Origin: Microbulbifer pacificus
GTDB taxonomy: Bacteria; Pseudomonadota; Gammaproteobacteria; Pseudomonadales; Cellvibrionaceae
NCBI RefSeq assembly: GCF_033723955.1
Contig: NZ_CP137555.1
Span: 1,771,501-1,835,500 of the forward strand
Length of the DNA stretch: 64,000 bases
Reading direction: 5' to 3'
Each line of letters opens with the position of its first letter. Within the stretch, counting starts at the first letter, position 1. The notes under the pieces are model-generated. The model did no database searches, had not been told where the DNA came from, and saw only the letters and a list, made by a program, of their open reading frames with translations. Made by a program: the position numbers and the translations under genes. Positions 1 through 8,060 of this stretch are shown piece after piece.

Positions 1-472
1 GCATCGCGCCCTTGGGGCGGCCGGTGGTACCCGAGGTGTATAACATCAGCGAGGGCGTATCAATGCTCACAGGCTCAGACTGATAGGGAGACAGTGCCGA
101 TGCTTGTTCAAGTAGCTCGTCGATATTGAAATACTCAATCCCCAGGGCTTTGGCCAACTGGTCAGCCACGAGTAGACGTGGCTGACAGTCATCGAGAAGA
201 CCATATATTTCTGCCTCTGAGAGGCGCCAATTTAAAGGGACAAAGATCATGCCGGTACGTGCGCAGGCTAAATGAAGAATAATCATTTCCGCACGATTGC
301 GAGACAGGCACGCCACACGCTCGCCCGCGACAACGCCGCGGTCGAGTAGAAATGTGGCGCAACGGGCGACTAGATCTTCGAACTCTGAGTAGCTCAGAAC
401 CAGATTATGAGCCAGATCGCGGATAGCAAGCTTGGTTGGTCTTACTGTTGCGTTGTATTTAACATAATCCAT
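1..472 (-). CDS. Acyl-CoA ligase (AMP-binding), N-terminal part
   Basis: The first 157 codons of an AMP-forming acyl/aryl-CoA synthetase; the rest lies beyond the left edge. The start is the ATG at 472. The translation opens MDYVKYNATVRPTKLAIRD, and the last residues before the edge are the adenylate-forming P-loop signature YTSGTTGRPKGAM, which binds ATP phosphates. The family activates a carboxylic acid to an acyl-adenylate and then to a CoA thioester. The next gene on the same strand is a hydroxycinnamoyl-CoA hydratase/lyase homologue, followed by a vanillin-type aldehyde dehydrogenase, so a feruloyl/4-coumaroyl-CoA synthetase role is likely. The fragment alone does not prove the substrate, and a fatty-acyl ligase would look the same here. 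Confidence 0.85.
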   Translation of the reverse strand, partial: MDYVKYNATVRPTKLAIRDLAHNLVLSYSEFEDLVARCATFLLDRGVVAGERVACLSRNRAEMIILHLACARTGMIFVPLNWRLSEAEIYGLLDDCQPRLLVADQLAKALGIEYFNIDELLEQASALSPYQSEPVSIDTPSLMLYTSGTTGRPKGAM

Positions 473-510
473 GGTATCGGATCTCATCCCCGGTCATTAA
501 AACAGCCAAA

Positions 511-1347
511 TCAGGATTCCGTGGATCGATCATAGGCACCCAGTCCTGGTTTGTATGTTTTGTCATCGATAAACTGTTTAATACCTTCCTTACGCCCTTC
601 ACCATCGAAGAAGTTGGCAGCTTCCTGGGCGCGTATCAGGTAATCCTCTGCGTTGTCGTATGTCATTTCCATAACCCTTCGGACAGCGTCCTTGGTTGCT
701 TTCAGAGCGACCGGATTCTTTCCGAGAAGCACCGTGGCTACTTCGGTTACTCTGTCTTTAAGTGATTCTGCGGGCACAGCCTCATTGATTAATCCCCACT
801 TGGCTGCCGTTTTACCGTCAATATTTTCACCCATTAACGCGTGGTACATAGCGTTGCGCATGGACAGAAGATTGGTCGCTACCTTTGTTGCGCCGCCGCC
901 GGGAAGAATGCCCCAGTTGATTTCACTCAATCCAAATTGGGCGTCCTCTGCCGCAAACGCGAGATCACAAGAATGCAATGGACCATAGCCGCCACCGAAG
1001 CACCAGCCATTTACCATGGCAATCGTTGGCTTGTGGTACCAGCGCAGGCGACGCCACCAACCGTAGGCTTCACTCTGTGCCTGGCGGATTGCGCCGAGGC
1101 CCCGCGCTTCGGTTTCACGGAAATATTCCTTAAGATCCATGCCGGCACTCCAGGACGTGCCCTCGCCAGTTAGCACCAGGACACCGACATCATCGCGATA
1201 CTCGAGGTGATCAAGTACGCGCATCATCTGGCGATTTAGCTTGGGGCTCATACAGTTGCGCTTTTCCGGTCGATTAAACTTCACCCACGCAATACCACCT
1301 TCAATGGTGTAAGCCACGGTATTTTCTTCTGTTCTATCCACTGCCAT
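511..1347 (-). CDS. p-Hydroxycinnamoyl-CoA hydratase/lyase-like crotonase
   Basis: A crotonase-fold protein resembling HCHL (Ech/CouA), which hydrates feruloyl- or coumaroyl-CoA and cleaves it to vanillin or 4-hydroxybenzaldehyde plus acetyl-CoA. Visible family features are NRPEKRN near the N-terminus, GMDLKEYFRE, the oxyanion-hole stretch NGWCFGGGYGPL, the catalytic-Glu motif FGLSEINWG and the tail DDKTYKPGL. The ATG at 1347 is preferred over the in-frame ATG at 1362 because GAGGA lies 8 bases before it. From memory of the Pseudomonas enzyme, its Ser123 falls in the GGGFSPL loop and a Tyr follows EDYL. Here these positions read Gly and Ile. The Glu is kept, so hydratase chemistry is likely, but lyase activity or substrate may differ. 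Neighbours (CoA ligase before, aldehyde dehydrogenase after) fit a ferulate/coumarate side-chain pathway. Confidence 0.8.
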   Translation of the reverse strand: MAVDRTEENTVAYTIEGGIAWVKFNRPEKRNCMSPKLNRQMMRVLDHLEYRDDVGVLVLTGEGTSWSAGMDLKEYFRETEARGLGAIRQAQSEAYGWWRRLRWYHKPTIAMVNGWCFGGGYGPLHSCDLAFAAEDAQFGLSEINWGILPGGGATKVATNLLSMRNAMYHALMGENIDGKTAAKWGLINEAVPAESLKDRVTEVATVLLGKNPVALKATKDAVRRVMEMTYDNAEDYLIRAQEAANFFDGEGRKEGIKQFIDDKTYKPGLGAYDRSTES

Positions 1348-1391
1348 TCTTTTCTTCCTCATTCGATATTCAAAAAATCAGTGATAACTTA

Positions 1392-2789
1392 CTAGATAGG
1401 AAAGTGTCCGGGCTGGGTTTCCACTGTAATCCAGCGCATCTCCGTAAACTGGTCGATACCGGCCTTGCCGCCAAAGCGGCCATAACCGGAAGCCCCCACA
1501 CCACCAAATGGCATTTGGGCTTCATCGTGTACGGTAGGGCCGTTCACATGGCAAATGCCGGAGTGGATTTGGCGCGCCACACGCAGCCCCCGAGCCGCAT
1601 CGCCACTAAACACCGCGGCACTTAAGCCGTATTCGCTGTCGTTGGCTATACGGATTGCATCTTCCTCGTCCGCGGCGCGGATCAAGGCGCATACCGGCCC
1701 AAAACTTTCATCGGAATACAGTGCCATTTCTGCGGTGATGCCATCGATCAGAGTGGCGGGCATCAAAACGGAATCTCCTTTACCACCAGAGAGAATCTTT
1801 GCGCCCTTGTTGATAGCGTCGTCGATCAGTGCGTTCACTTTTGTCACCGTGGATTGATCAACAACGGCGCCGAGTGGTGTCGTGCCCTCGCGGGGATCCC
1901 CGGTCCGCATATTTATCACCTTCTCAGCCAATTTTTTCGCGAATTCATTTGCGACCGCGTCGACCACAATCAGTCGCTCGGTGGACATGCAGATCTGGCC
2001 CTGGTTCATGTACGCACCGAATGAGGCGGCTTTCACTGCCTCGTCGAGGTCAGCATCTTCCAGTACGAGCATCGGTGCCTTACCACCAAGTTCCAGCAGG
2101 CAGGGCTTAAGGTGCTCTGCAGCACGCTTGGCAATGACTTTGCCTACAGCGGTGGAGCCGGTAAAATTGATGCGTTTGACTCCCGGGTGATCGATCAGTG
2201 CGCCGACTACCTCTGGCGCATCCACCGGGGCGTTGGTCACTATGTTGACTGTCCCCTCGGGAAAGTCCGCTTCAGTGAGCGCCTCGATGATTAGTGCATG
2301 AGTTCGGGGGCACAGTTCGGATGCTTTGAGAATGACAGCGTTTCCGCACGCCAGAGCTGTCGCGATCGCACGCACCCCAAGAATAATGGGGGCGTTCCAG
2401 GGGGCAATGCCGAGAATCACACCTACAGGCTCGCGAATGGCAAGGGCAAGGCAGCCCGGCTTATCGGAAGGAATAACTTCACCGGTGATCTGGGTCGTAA
2501 TCGAAGCGGCCTCACGTAGCATGGATACTGCCAGGGTCAGGTTAAACATGGCCCAGCCTCGGGTAGCCCCGATCTCGTTCATCATTGCCTCGACCAGTGA
2601 TTCCTGTTTACCTTCCAGCGCCACGGCGGCCCTCATCAACACGGCCCTGCGAGCGTTGGGTCCCTGTGCCGACCACTGGGCAAACCCCTGCTCAGCCTTC
2701 TTGACCAGAGCGGGCATATCGGAGGCCTGCATAGCCAGTGCGGAACTCGCTGTTTCGCCCGTCAAAGGATTCTTGCGTTCAAAGTTCAT
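1392..2789 (-). CDS. vdh: Vanillin/benzaldehyde-type aldehyde dehydrogenase
   Basis: NAD(P)-dependent aldehyde dehydrogenase of 465 aa, the usual full length. PWN at 130-132 is the oxyanion/NAD pocket, ELGGK carries general base Glu233, and NQGQICMST carries nucleophile Cys267. The stretch FGAYMNQGQICMSTERLIV is typical of vanillin and salicylaldehyde dehydrogenases rather than betaine or succinate-semialdehyde enzymes. A good ribosome site (GAGG, 5 bases before ATG) supports the start at 2789. It lies 44 bases upstream of the hydratase/lyase gene on the same strand, so the aldehyde released by that enzyme (vanillin or 4-hydroxybenzaldehyde) is the probable substrate and vanillate or 4-hydroxybenzoate the product. 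Substrate specificity is inferred from context and motif similarity. Confidence 0.82.
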   Translation of the reverse strand: MNFERKNPLTGETASSALAMQASDMPALVKKAEQGFAQWSAQGPNARRAVLMRAAVALEGKQESLVEAMMNEIGATRGWAMFNLTLAVSMLREAASITTQITGEVIPSDKPGCLALAIREPVGVILGIAPWNAPIILGVRAIATALACGNAVILKASELCPRTHALIIEALTEADFPEGTVNIVTNAPVDAPEVVGALIDHPGVKRINFTGSTAVGKVIAKRAAEHLKPCLLELGGKAPMLVLEDADLDEAVKAASFGAYMNQGQICMSTERLIVVDAVANEFAKKLAEKVINMRTGDPREGTTPLGAVVDQSTVTKVNALIDDAINKGAKILSGGKGDSVLMPATLIDGITAEMALYSDESFGPVCALIRAADEEDAIRIANDSEYGLSAAVFSGDAARGLRVARQIHSGICHVNGPTVHDEAQMPFGGVGASGYGRFGGKAGIDQFTEMRWITVETQPGHFPI

Positions 2790-2803
2790 GGTTGCCTCAC
2801 AAT

Positions 2804-4132
2804 TTATTGAAGTTGCAGGTTGCTGATGACTGGGTTTTGTTTCGTAGTGGGCTTAAGTATCAAAAGAGCGAGCGCAGCCACCAAAGCGCCTGTGCCCATA
2901 ACAATGGAAACCGTCGGAAGATCAAAATCAGCATTAAACAGAAAGCCAGCAATGACGGGGCCGAGGGCCGCCCCACCTCGCCCCAAACCAATAACAACGC
3001 CGGTGCCACTGGCACGAATGTCCGCGGGGAAGGTATTAGCCATTAACGCGTAAAAGCCCACAACGCTGGCATTAGTGAAGAATCCGGTGGCTGCGGCCAT
3101 CAGGGCGAGCTCACTGAGACCGGTCTGGCCATGGCCGAAGGCTGAAACCATCACGAAGGAGATCAACAAAACGGCAATCAGCAATTGGCGTAGAGGAACC
3201 CTGGAGGCGATGATACCGAGTAGAAATGCACCGGTCGCACCGCCGATATTGGCCCAGACCAGCACACCACCTGCCGCCGTAGCCTCGTAGCCCATGTCGA
3301 CGACGATCTTCGGGATCCACTTCAGGATGAAGTAAAACGTCATGATGAGCATGAAATAGGCCACGATCATCAGAAAAACAGGCGTACGGAAGTCTGGCGA
3401 AAACAGTTTATGAAAGGTTGGTCGTTCGGCGTCTGCAGAGATGGCCTCCAGTTGAACGATAGCCTTGTGGCCCATCCTGGACAGTGTTCTGTTAATTTTT
3501 TCCAGGGCATTGGCCGGGCGTCGCGCTGCCAGGAACTGGACGGATTCGGGTAAGAAAAGCCAGGTCAGTAAGAGGAAGACGCCAGTTACAATTGAGCCAA
3601 AGACGAAAATCGCTCGCCAATCATAAAACTGCAGTAACAGGGTAGATAAGCTCCCGCCGACAACTGCACCCAACGGATATCCTGACGCCATGAAAATTAC
3701 CGCTAGGTTGCGGTATCTGCGATTGGAGAACTCAGCGGCCATGGCATTCGTAGAGGCAAGCATTCCACCTATACCCAGGCCGGTAATAAAGCGTACCACC
3801 AGAAGATAGCCAACACTGCCCACAAGAGACGCGGCGTACATACCCAACGTCATTATCAGTAGGCAAAACACGATCGTGGGGCGGCGTCCGTGTCGATCCG
3901 CCAATCTGCCCAGCAGTATCGAACCTACTGCCATCCCGAACAATTCGGCCGCGAGTACAATACCAAGCTCCGCTCGATTGATAGACCACTCCATCGCTAT
4001 TCCCGGCGATGCAAAACTGATTGCCAGAACATCGAAACCGTCGAGTGCATTGAGAGCAATACACATCACCACCACGAAAATTTGAAATCCGTTCATGGGG
4101 GCGTTGTCGATCATCGTCTTGGGATCAGACAT
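2804..4132 (-). CDS. MFS transporter, aromatic acid:H+ symporter (AAHS) type
   Basis: A 442-aa inner-membrane protein with about twelve hydrophobic segments. The DGFD motif in the first transmembrane helix is characteristic of PcaK/VanK-type aromatic acid symporters, and the loop GRLADRHGRRPT is the MFS motif A between helices 2 and 3. It ends only 14 bases before the aldehyde dehydrogenase start and is first in the minus-strand series transporter, aldehyde dehydrogenase, hydratase/lyase, CoA ligase. It is therefore expected to import a hydroxycinnamate or a related aromatic acid. No clear Shine-Dalgarno precedes the ATG at 4132; an in-frame ATG lies at 4114. The transported compound cannot be read from the sequence. 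Confidence 0.85.
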   Translation of the reverse strand: MSDPKTMIDNAPMNGFQIFVVVMCIALNALDGFDVLAISFASPGIAMEWSINRAELGIVLAAELFGMAVGSILLGRLADRHGRRPTIVFCLLIMTLGMYAASLVGSVGYLLVVRFITGLGIGGMLASTNAMAAEFSNRRYRNLAVIFMASGYPLGAVVGGSLSTLLLQFYDWRAIFVFGSIVTGVFLLLTWLFLPESVQFLAARRPANALEKINRTLSRMGHKAIVQLEAISADAERPTFHKLFSPDFRTPVFLMIVAYFMLIMTFYFILKWIPKIVVDMGYEATAAGGVLVWANIGGATGAFLLGIIASRVPLRQLLIAVLLISFVMVSAFGHGQTGLSELALMAAATGFFTNASVVGFYALMANTFPADIRASGTGVVIGLGRGGAALGPVIAGFLFNADFDLPTVSIVMGTGALVAALALLILKPTTKQNPVISNLQLQ

Positions 4133-4461
4133 CTAAGCCTTCACTTATTATTGGTGTTTTTAGGCTGCTACGATTGTGCGGGCAGCACCATCGTCGATTT
4201 CGCTTAACCTTCTGTATAAAACATTAGTGGGTCTAGTTGGTTTATAGAAGAGCGAAAAGTGACGATTAAAATGCAATATGTGACATGTACATGAGTCGTG
4301 CATACTTGACGCCAAGCGCTGACTGAAAACCTGTATTTGGAAGCCCGCATGTGTGCTCTCGCATTGCAGATTAAAAGGTACTTTTACTTCGCCGGGATAG
4401 CTCTGACGCGGAGTTAAAGTAATGGCAGTGGTAAATACAAAGTAGAAAGCGCATTCCGTAA
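4133..4461. other. Intergenic region, likely promoter of the aromatic-acid operon
   Basis: A 329-base gap between the AraC regulator gene and the start of the transporter gene, both on the minus strand. No coding sequence is apparent. It must hold the promoter of the transporter-dehydrogenase-hydratase-ligase series, and the adjacent AraC protein is the obvious candidate activator. I could not identify a convincing repeated operator or hairpin by eye. Confidence 0.5.
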
Positions 4462-5505
4462 TTATTTAGAGCAGGTAGTGCTCGCCACGCTACCTGGAAG
4501 CTTGCTCCGGTAATCACTAGGACTTAGTCCGGTCCAAGTCTTGAACGCTCGGGCAAACACCGCGGAATCAGAAAAGCCAAGCTTCTCGGCTACCAGACTT
4601 ACAGAAAGAGTATTCAGAGAAAGTAGCCTCTCGGCCTTATCCTGTCTGACGCTATCTTTTATCTGCTGATAGGAGGTCCCCTCATCTTTTAGTTTTCGTA
4701 TCAGCGTACGCTGATTCATGCGCAAAAGACTGGCAATTCCTTCCAACGAGGGAATCCCATCCTTAAATTGTTTTACGAGCAAGAGTTGTATCTCTGAAGA
4801 AACGCTAAAGTCTGTCCGCGGCTGCTGGAAAAACTCACGCGGTGAGCTCCGCATAAAGAGTTTCAAGCTACTCGCATCTTGCCGTATTTGATGGCGCAGA
4901 AATCGGCTAGGGAAAGTAAATCCCAGCCACGAGGCGTCGAATACGTGGTCGCCTGGAAACAGATAACAATACTCTCTAACCTGAGGCGGTGGCGGGTAAT
5001 CGAAGGCGACCGTGATCAGGGAAATATTCTCAGCAATTAGCCAAGACGCAAATCGGTGATAGGCCATAACCAGCATTTCGCCCAATAAGTGATTAGGGTC
5101 GAAGGTCCGGTCCTTCAGGATGATCCTGAGATCAGTGTGTTCACCTCTAACGTCCAGCTCTATGCGGTAGGCATCTGTCGCCATCCCCATAAACCAGGTG
5201 GCCAAGCGCAGCGCTTTTTCAAGATTGGGTTCATGTATCGCCATCTTACCCAATAAGTAAAAGCTACCCGGTGGGATAACTGAAGGCGACAGCGACATGG
5301 ATTCATCCTGTAGTTGTCGCCACAATTCCCGCACCACCTTCGCGAGCAAGCCAGAATCAACTCGTATACCTGGGCTATCAACAATTTCCGGGGATAGCCC
5401 GATTCGTTGGAAAATCTTATTTGCGTCCAGACCACAGCGTTCTATCAGATGATAGAACTGAGTGATGTAGTAATTGGAGGCTGTCGACGGTTCAGCTTTT
5501 CTCAT
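4462..5505 (-). CDS. AraC-family transcriptional regulator (Arabinose_bd plus HTH_18 type)
   Basis: A 347-aa regulator. The N-terminal two thirds (about residues 15-200) resembles the ligand-binding domain of the OruR/AraC-like group (ERCGLDANKIFQRIGLSPEIV near the start). The C-terminal ~100 residues hold two helix-turn-helix units: IASLLRMNQRTLIRKLKDEG, then SVSLVAEKLGFSDSAVFARAFKTWTGLSPSDYR, which includes the classic AraC signature. It lies upstream of the aromatic-acid operon on the same strand and probably responds to an aromatic effector to activate it; this is inference. No strong ribosome site precedes the ATG at 5505. Confidence 0.88.
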   Translation of the reverse strand: MRKAEPSTASNYYITQFYHLIERCGLDANKIFQRIGLSPEIVDSPGIRVDSGLLAKVVRELWRQLQDESMSLSPSVIPPGSFYLLGKMAIHEPNLEKALRLATWFMGMATDAYRIELDVRGEHTDLRIILKDRTFDPNHLLGEMLVMAYHRFASWLIAENISLITVAFDYPPPPQVREYCYLFPGDHVFDASWLGFTFPSRFLRHQIRQDASSLKLFMRSSPREFFQQPRTDFSVSSEIQLLLVKQFKDGIPSLEGIASLLRMNQRTLIRKLKDEGTSYQQIKDSVRQDKAERLLSLNTLSVSLVAEKLGFSDSAVFARAFKTWTGLSPSDYRSKLPGSVASTTCSK

Positions 5506-5577
5506 TCAAACTAACCTTGAAATGGCATCGAATTCCCTGATGGAAACACCAATTTCTCAGTCTCATTGGATTGGAAC

Positions 5578-6015
5578 CTAGCAGGCTACAGGTTCCTCAA
5601 AAATGGGTGTCGCATGATATTTGGTGATTAGCCAGCCATCCCCATTTTTTCTGAAGTGAATTTTCAAGTCGCCCACCGCTTGTGGGGTCTGTGGGAGCCG
5701 AAATGGGGGCACATCGCCTTCAGCGCGGGAAACCCGATATACAGTGATATTGGCCGTCGCTTGAGCACTATCCGACCCGGTTGGCGTTATGGAAACATTG
5801 GCTGCAAGGTGCCGTGTGACGAGCGTGTCTGGGCGTGATTCAATAAATGTTCTAACGGCTGAGCCTGATAATTCACTGCCGTTAGGCGCGATTACTACCG
5901 CGTTATCATCAAAAAGTGCTGCAGCCTCCGTCCTGGCTCCTTGATCAAGTAATGAGAAAAAGTTCAGCAGTACTTCTTCGCATTGGAGCCTTGTTAGCAA
6001 ATCTTGAGTATTCAT
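5578..6015 (-). CDS. SnoaL-like / NTF2-fold protein
   Basis: About 145 aa from the ATG at 6015; a TTG four codons upstream is also possible. The pattern is that of SnoaL_4-type NTF2-fold proteins: an N-terminal helical stretch (LLTRLQCEEVLLNFFSLLDQG), AALFDDNAVVIAPNG, then TRHLAANVSITPTGSDSAQATANITVYRV and GDGWLITKYHATPIF. Members act as small isomerases, cyclases, hydratases or dehydratase subunits. The plus-strand protein at 6755 has the same fold and similar end motif (FESLSATPLF), so the two are probably distant paralogues serving one pathway. Substrate unknown. Confidence 0.75.
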   Translation of the reverse strand: MNTQDLLTRLQCEEVLLNFFSLLDQGARTEAAALFDDNAVVIAPNGSELSGSAVRTFIESRPDTLVTRHLAANVSITPTGSDSAQATANITVYRVSRAEGDVPPFRLPQTPQAVGDLKIHFRKNGDGWLITKYHATPIFEEPVAC

Positions 6016-6103
6016 CCCCGAGCCCAACCTTTGATGTGCGAAATTTCGAGTGTAAAAACACAGCCTAGGAGGCTGAGGTGCGGAATTAACTGGTTACCTG
6101 CCC

Positions 6104-6403
6104 CTAGCCTATGCGCTTGCCAGTAATCTCCGATGAACCCATTACTCCAGCTTTGATAATGCCCGAAAGGTTGCCATCAATAATTTCAACTTCGCCCTCA
6201 AAATTTATTGGAAATGGTTTAATCATACGCATAGTCCAGGTCAGCCTGTTCCCAACGATCTTGCCGTTCCTTAGGTCCAAGGTGCCTAGTGACCCTGTAT
6301 TCGTGCCACTGAATGAGTCGCCATCCACAACAATATCGTAGATGGTTTTTTGATCGCCCATCGGCGTTTTGGTTATGCACTCATACTTTCCAGAAACTGT
6401 CAT
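6104..6403 (-). CDS. Small hypothetical beta-rich protein
   Basis: A 99-aa protein I do not recognise with certainty. It has no signal peptide or membrane segment. The sequence alternates short hydrophobic strands with Gly/Asp/Asn turns (YDIVVDGDSFSGT, LDLRNGKIVGNRLTWTMRM, GEVEIIDGNLSGIIKAG), which suggests a small beta-barrel or sandwich. A ribosome site (AAGGA, about 9 bases before ATG) supports the start at 6403. It lies 88 bases upstream of the minus-strand SnoaL-like gene, so the two probably form one transcript, and it diverges from the plus-strand SnoaL-like gene. Confidence 0.65.
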   Translation of the reverse strand: MTVSGKYECITKTPMGDQKTIYDIVVDGDSFSGTNTGSLGTLDLRNGKIVGNRLTWTMRMIKPFPINFEGEVEIIDGNLSGIIKAGVMGSSEITGKRIG

Positions 6404-6754
6404 TGTTCATGATCCTTATTTAGTTTGAGCCCGGCACTAACTTCTCGGGATGGGAAGGGCTTCGTGTAACTTCATCAGCCGCCGTCACTATAATCGATCA
6501 AAATCATATGTGATATATCTGGCGGAGTCCAGATCTCGAGGCAGGACAAAAAATCTTGCGCCGCAGGTCACTTTTTGACCAAAAATCACAGTTTATTATC
6601 AAAATCCCGCTGATTTAACGTATTTATTGGCATTGTAAGTATTTTTTCCGGGTTTGAAATTAGGGGCTTGCAATTATGCAGATATATTAGATAACCTCTT
6701 TCTGTTATCAGATATATCAGAATGAAATGTGTGACATTAAGGAGGGAGGCTGTT
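6404..6754. promoter_or_regulatory. Divergent promoter region with repeated GATATATC palindromes
   Basis: A 351-base AT-rich gap between divergent genes. It contains three copies of a 12-base imperfect palindrome: GTGATATATCTG at 6510-6521, CAGATATATTAG at 6679-6690 and CAGATATATCAG at 6709-6720. The last two lie inside a larger inverted repeat (6682-6695 pairs with 6704-6717, 12 of 14 positions, 8-base spacer). A fourth copy, CTGATATATCTG, is at 7814-7825 upstream of the TonB receptor gene. Repetition at two promoters suggests operators for a dimeric regulator; the GntR protein at 10617-11261 is the nearest candidate. The link is inference. Confidence 0.55.
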
Positions 6755-7255
6755 GTGAGGACAATCGATCATGACGCCGCAAGACGTTTGGTGGAGATCC
6801 AGCAGTTCGTCTACGATTTTTGGCATGACGTTGACACCAATGGTGCAGCGAATGCTCCGAGCTATTTTAGTAAGGACTGTAGGCTCGCCGTCAGCGCTCA
6901 ACTAGAGTACAGCGGGCAAGATGGTGTTAAGCGTTTCTACAGTGAAAGAGCTACCAGGGGTACTCGAACCACACATCATTTGATTTCTAATCTCCGGATT
7001 GTGCCTGAGCGAGAAAATCTCGCGACCGTAAACTTCATAATCGTTAATTTCGCTGCTGATGGTAGACCTCCAATTCAGGGGTTGACCGGGCCGGCAGTGA
7101 TTTCGCGAGTAGAGGCTGTGTGCTTGCTCGGCGATAGCGGCTGGCAGTTCGAATCACTCAGCGCTACACCACTGTTTATCGGTAGTGAGCCCTATACGCG
7201 ATCAGTCCTTGCAGATGGAAAAAGCCTGGTTGAAGCTAAATCAGATTTAGATTAG
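6755..7255 (+). CDS. SnoaL-like / NTF2-fold protein
   Basis: About 166 aa from the GTG at 6755. I prefer this GTG to the in-frame ATG at 6722 because AAGGAGG (6739-6745) sits about 9 bases before it, and because the 6722 start would abut the palindromic operator. The protein has the NTF2/SnoaL pattern: ARRLVEIQQFVYDFWHDVDTNGA, then FSKDCRLAVSAQLEYSGQDGVKRFY, TRTTHHLISNLRIVPERENLATVNFIIVNF and GWQFESLSATPLFIGS. The family holds small isomerases, cyclases and aromatic dioxygenase beta-like proteins. It is followed 36 bases downstream by a VOC-family gene and probably shares its transcript. Confidence 0.75.
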   Translation: MRTIDHDAARRLVEIQQFVYDFWHDVDTNGAANAPSYFSKDCRLAVSAQLEYSGQDGVKRFYSERATRGTRTTHHLISNLRIVPERENLATVNFIIVNFAADGRPPIQGLTGPAVISRVEAVCLLGDSGWQFESLSATPLFIGSEPYTRSVLADGKSLVEAKSDLD

Positions 7256-7291
7256 CGCTCATAGTATGTTTCTGCGGTTTAGGAGGATTTG

Positions 7292-7723
7292 ATGACGGCT
7301 AGGGTTAATCATGTGGGTATTGCAGTGCCTGACCTTAAAAAGGCTACAAAGTTTTTTGCTGACGTTTTTGGTGTTACTACAGTTGAAGTCGAATCAGACC
7401 AAGTAAAGAATCTTTACCTGAAGTTCGAAAATTTTACTATTCAGATTATGGAAGACCCGGGGCGACTTTCGGGCGCACCCTTCGGAAGGTTGGATCATAT
7501 TGCCATTGACGTCGATGACTTGGATGAAACTGTAAAGCGCCTAGAGGGACATGATGTCCAGATGGCGTGGGATATGCCGGTTCGTGTTGAGCAATACAGA
7601 AGTAATTTTACGACCGAGAATGGCGGGGTTGGGGTTGTTTTCCAGATATCTGATGAGCATGGCGGGGATCGCCCGTCACAAGTGTTCAGTCCGGAAATGA
7701 TGGATGCTTTAGCTAGGAAGTGA
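7292..7723 (+). CDS. VOC-family (glyoxalase/bleomycin-resistance fold) protein
   Basis: A 143-aa protein starting at the ATG at 7292 with AGGAGG at 7281-7286. It has two beta-alpha-beta-beta-beta halves: ARVNHVGIAVPDLKKATKFFADVFG opens the first and GRLDHIAIDVDDLDETVKRLEGHDV the second. The His and Glu/Asp residues at strand starts (NHVGI, LDHIAI) fit the usual divalent-metal site. Family members include methylmalonyl-CoA epimerase, glyoxalase I, extradiol dioxygenases and isomerases; length and sequence fit an epimerase or isomerase best, but no subfamily can be named. It follows the SnoaL-like gene and precedes a TonB receptor, suggesting a small uptake-and-modification unit. Confidence 0.8.
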   Translation: MTARVNHVGIAVPDLKKATKFFADVFGVTTVEVESDQVKNLYLKFENFTIQIMEDPGRLSGAPFGRLDHIAIDVDDLDETVKRLEGHDVQMAWDMPVRVEQYRSNFTTENGGVGVVFQISDEHGGDRPSQVFSPEMMDALARK

Positions 7724-7813
7724 GCGTCCTGGCGCTTTCCAAAGCGACCGCGACAACTAAGGCGTTGTTGTTGACTATAGCTAGGGATGTGCAACAATCA
7801 ATTCACAAAATTT

Positions 7814-7825
7814 CTGATATATCTG
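7814..7825. promoter_or_regulatory. GATATATC palindrome upstream of the TonB receptor gene
   Basis: CTGATATATCTG, the same 12-base palindrome seen at 6510-6521 and 6709-6720, located 236 bases before the receptor start and abutting the tandem repeat. It is a candidate operator shared by the genes of this cluster. Confidence 0.45.
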
Positions 7826-7973
7826 TTGTTCTGTTGTTCTGTTGTTCTGTTGTTCTGTTGTTCTGTTGTTCTGTTGTTCTGTTGTTCTGTTGTTCTGTTG
7901 TTCTGTTGTTCTGTTGTTCTGTTGTTCTGTTGTTCTGTTGTTCTGTTGTTCTAGAGTTCTAATGTTCTAGTTG
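7822..7973 (+). repeat. 8-bp tandem repeat (TCTGTTGT), 16 perfect plus 3 degenerate copies
   Basis: From 7822 to 7949 the unit TCTGTTGT is repeated 16 times without error. Three decayed copies follow (TCTAGAGT, TCTAATGT, TCTAGTTG) to 7973. The array ends 87 bases before the TonB receptor ATG at 8061, and its first unit overlaps the GATATATC palindrome at 7814-7825. It lies within the 337-base gap between the VOC gene and the receptor gene. Perfect short repeats of this length change copy number by slipped-strand mispairing, so spacing between upstream sites and the promoter could vary between cells. I see no real gene reading through it. Confidence 0.9.
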
Positions 7974-8060
7974 GCTTGGGTTTAGCAGTACCTTATCTTA
8001 GGCCACTAAATTTTAAATAATGTAAACATAATAAACATAATAAATATAGGAAACTACGCG

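Noticed and set aside
7720..7962. 80-codon frame through the 8-bp repeat
   Set aside because: The product is a short leader plus a Val-Leu-Phe-Cys-Cys-Ser repeat created by the array itself; no ribosome site.
7822..7973. CRISPR array
   Set aside because: The units are 8 bases with no spacers; it is a simple tandem repeat.
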